From: Holacanthus passer
Taxonomy: Eukaryota; Chordata; Actinopteri; Pomacanthidae
Assembly: GCA_025331565.1 (NCBI GenBank)
Contig: JAFREQ010000040.1
Location: 6,945,001 to 7,009,000, forward strand
Direction of reading: 5' to 3'
DNA length: 64,000 bases
The translations under genes and the position numbers were made by a program. Below the pieces are notes generated by a model. It was not told the origin of the DNA. It did no database searches and saw only the letters and a program-made list of their open reading frames with translations. Below are positions 60,901-64,000 of this stretch, one piece after another (position 1 is the first letter of the stretch; each line of letters opens with the position of its first letter).

Positions 60901-63900
60901 TGACTATCCAGTACAATAAAATCTAGTACATCTAGTACAATAAAATTAGAATCCTAAAATGAATAAATAGTTGTTGTTTCTACCAGCCCATTGTTACAGA
61001 GGCAAGGCCAGAGTTGCGGGGTGATTTGATGCCCCACTTACGCCGAGTTCGCCCTCTGCTGCATCTCCCTCCCGTGTCCTGTGGTCTCACAAGGTGCACC
61101 CACTCCACTGATACTGCTGCTGGCCAGGCAAAAACTGTGAGCACCGACGTGGAAAGCAGAGCAAAGGCAGCTCTAAATCCTTACAAGGCATGATGATGTG
61201 ACCCTCCTGCCGCCCTGAAACAGTCATCTCTCTTCGCAAGGGTCAATAAGCAACATCCATGGGCGATCCATGCAGACTGACACCCATGTATTTAGTTGTG
61301 CTAACTAATCTGAGGAAAATTGGAGTATCATGTCTGGTCCCATTATCCTTTAGATGCTGATCTGAAGAAGTTGATCTTTCAGAGACTGAGGCAAACTGTA
61401 GCCCTGTAGTCTTTGCTCTGACTTCATCCCGCTATGACTTTCTCTTTCTCTTACCCTTCCCTCTTTCTCTCTCATAAAGCCACGCATCATGAGCATGCTG
61501 CCTAGTGCTTTTTGAAGCAGTGGGACAGCAAGGGTAGGGAGTGGCATCTCAGCACACACAGACGACTGAAGGAATACACATTTATGTGCTGCTCATGAAC
61601 ACTCGAATACACAGACGTGCATTAGTAGAAACAAACCACACACCCCTGTGACCTGCAGTGGCGTTTAAGAGTACTTTATATACACCTGGCTTCAACCGTG
61701 CTCAAAGATTATAACACACAATGACGTGAACCTCTCACCCTCAGGATTTCAGATTTGGTTTCAACCACACACCAAGCATTCATACCAGAGATTTTAATGT
61801 ACAACTTTCTGGGTTTATGCACTAACCAAGCAGCCAAACAACTACTATTTAAATTGTGATCCCTAAACCATTTACTTACATATTTGTGTGCTCAAGTTTC
61901 CACAATGGAAAGATAAAAAGGCATAGAGCTGAGGAGGCCTGACAGCAGCTGTGAATTGGTGTTGCTTTGCTTTGGGTACATTGCACATGACGGACTGCCA
62001 CAGCTTGTTACCTCAGTCAGGGCAGGAGAGTGACAGCGCACAGGGGCAGACTTAAACTGCACAGATGGAGAGATGGGAAAGGGCTATCCATGCATCCTCA
62101 GCCTTGCTCAGTCTGAATGCTAACCAACCATCATCGTTTTAAATGCCCGGCCAGACACGCGGGGACCAAAGCCAACATCTCAGCTTTCCTGCTGTGAATC
62201 AGCCTCCCTGAAATAACATCATTACATCAGTGATAATAGGCTTCACTATCATGTACCCATACAATATTCCTCCTGTGCTCCTGATATTTACAAGCAGGGG
62301 TGTTGGGTTAAGAACATTCTCTTCTTGTCAAACTGAATGTGGACTAACTCACACAAACATCCACAAGACAGACAGAACATCTTAATAAAACTGAAATGTG
62401 CAACACTAGTTTTCAGTTGTGTGGCTGCTCTTTTGTCCAAGTAACAATGCAGTGACAGCAGTGTTAGAAGAAACACCTTTATTATACTTGTTGTGCAGGA
62501 AGTCATACCGGTAGTACTACAGTGCTTAAGCCTAACCTGGCACAGTAACATTTTCTATGCAAGCCCAACTTATTATCCAGTACACCTAACTAATGTGAAA
62601 AGTCATTCAAATCAAAAGTCCTGGGTATTGTCAAACACAACTGAAATGCTTTTGAGGATCCTGTTAAGGCCACAATGAGTGGCTCAGAAGTCTTGAAAAC
62701 AGGATGCAGGAGAGAAAAGGCAGGGCAGTGTGGGTATTGGAAGGGCATGACAGGACATTACGTAACACCCTGAAAATGCATGGAAACCATAGGCTTTGCC
62801 TTATCAATGCACAGCACAGAGTTTACACTAATAAAACTGAGACTGGGATTTCAATCAATGGGTCTAATAAGCCAACCCTTAACATGTGCATCCTATTCTA
62901 TAATGGTTGGGAGAGGGAGGGGGACAGTTGTGTGACAAGGTGCAAACTGTTTCATATAAGCTGTAATAATCTATGTAATTTTCCAGCTAAGATAAGTGCA
63001 GTAATTTCAAAAAATGTACAACAGGAAATTACAGGCTTAATACTAATTGCTGGGCTCACCAGTCATCAAAACTGTAATGACGGATCCAATCCCACTAATA
63101 AGACCGTGCTTTGTTAGAAAAGTGCTGTAACTTTTTGGCTAGTGGGAACAATCTCCATCAGGGAATAACCTAGTTAATCTATGTGACATGATCCTTGTGC
63201 CATTTCAGATTTCCATTGTCTCTGTCACCCTATACAAAGGGCAATTAGGTAGTGTGGGTACTCAATTAACACTGCAGTTACAGAGATGTTTCCACAGCTA
63301 ACTGCTAAATCTGGTAAATTCATTCTCATAGCCACTGATCTTTAAATCCAACTTTTCTTTCCCCCCTTTCTCCTTCCTCCTACCACCACCTCCTCAGGGA
63401 AACCCTTTATGACTTAAAATCCTCACTAATCTTCGTGGAAACTCAAAATCAACGACTCGTTTCCCAACGTGCTGTTTGTTTAAGCTCAGGCGCTGGAATG
63501 GAGGTTTCTAAAGGCAGCGGGAACGTGCACTGTTAGGGCCACTTCAATCTTCACTCTTGCCACTTCGTTAAGTTATCATCAGTGTGAAATTCTTTTCAGT
63601 GTTGCATCCATTGTTTATGAATGACAGTGTTGTACAGAGGTGTGAATGAATGTGACTGCTGTTAGTCTCTCTCTCTCTCTCACACGCAAACATTTTCACT
63701 CTACCGCACAGTGCAAATGTGCCAAGTTTAGCTTTCACAGTCACTGTGCAACACACAGTGGGACCACTTCCAACAGTGTGGAAGTTTTCCGCCATCACTT
63801 TTCCAACATGCACTTCACAGGCTGCTAACATAACTCAGAGGAATACAAGATCGGTCTTGGAGCCCGATTACAGAAGGCATACACAGCTAGCTCCACAGCT

Positions 63901-64000
63901 GAAGAGGCAGGGTGAGATTCAGAATCAGTCAGGGCAGTCAGCTGTGAATGCAACACCCATAGCTGCTGGTGGTAGATTTACCACTGGCATATGCTATTAC
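54951..64000 (-). other. rasa1: rasa1 intron 1 (left part), running off the window
   Basis: Nine kilobases without a CpG-rich first exon, so exon 1 and the promoter lie beyond 64,000. The DNA is AT-rich, with a purine-rich GC-richer patch at 56,080-56,270, a repeated segment of about 55 bases (56,600 and 59,449) and a CTCF-like core (61,050-61,064). Open frames such as 62,704-63,117 plus and 59,332-59,577 plus resemble no family. An internal alternative promoter (a shorter p100 form is known for the human gene) was looked for and not identified. Confidence 0.75.
56600..59503. repeat. Pair of direct repeat copies in rasa1 intron 1
   Basis: Segments of about 55 bases at 56,600-56,655 and 59,449-59,503 share a perfectly identical 24-base core (56,621-56,644 and 59,466-59,489, beginning GTCTGAGAGAAACTG) and similar flanks (GTTACARAATMAATCT before it). 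The copies are 2.8 kb apart in the same orientation. They are probably two fragments of one dispersed element. Confidence 0.65.

Noticed and set aside
62704..63117. 137-codon plus-strand frame in rasa1 intron 1
   Set aside because: No similarity seen, AT-rich codons, antisense to rasa1, no promoter or poly(A) evidence. Most likely chance.
54951..64000. Search for rasa1 exon 1 or an alternative first exon
   Set aside because: No alanine/glycine/proline-rich frame with a donor of the right phase and no CpG island, so exon 1 is taken to be outside the window.

Overview
The window is nuclear DNA of a ray-finned (teleost) fish. Two spliced vertebrate genes can be read exon by exon. Their introns are short, and the repeats are of teleost type: long CA/GT tracts, compound (TC)n(AC)n tracts, a tRNA-headed SINE and other repeats recognisable from many fish genomes. 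There are no bacterial-style operons, CRISPR arrays or rRNA genes, and I found no convincing tRNA gene.

Layout. Positions 1 to about 1,600 are AT-rich and non-coding, with two plus-strand AATAAA signals. They look like the 3' UTR of a plus-strand gene lying to the left; by human gene order (TMEM161B, CCNH, RASA1) this could be tmem161b, but no coding sequence of it is visible. From about 1,600 to 38,650 there is no recognised gene. This 37-kb desert holds microsatellites, a SINE, two further dispersed-repeat patches and GC-richer blocks that look like conserved non-coding elements. Those blocks carry textbook binding-site matches: a perfect DR1 and a DR4 nuclear-receptor element, an RFX X-box palindrome, octamers, a PBX/PREP decamer and CTCF-like cores. 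Three short pieces look exon-like or coding-like (5,881-6,077 plus; 12,345-12,497 minus; 18,183-18,319 minus) and are reported as candidates only.

From 38,650 to 43,900 lies ccnh (cyclin H) on the plus strand, complete: a non-coding first exon and nine coding exons joining into 319 residues. From about 44,200 to beyond the right edge lies rasa1 (p120 RasGAP) on the minus strand. Coding exons 2 to 25 are present, and they join without a frame break into 869 residues from the first SH2 domain to the stop codon. Exon 1, the alanine/glycine/proline-rich N-terminus, and the main promoter must lie past position 64,000, so 54,951-64,000 is intron 1.

The two genes converge tail to tail, with poly(A) signals only a few hundred bases apart. 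This matches the human CCNH-RASA1 arrangement in a much more compact form. Cyclin H is the regulatory subunit of the CDK-activating kinase and TFIIH; RasGAP switches off Ras downstream of receptor tyrosine kinases. They are neighbours by old synteny and are not known to share a pathway. All splice sites were placed by eye from GT/AG signals, reading-frame continuity and agreement with the known families.
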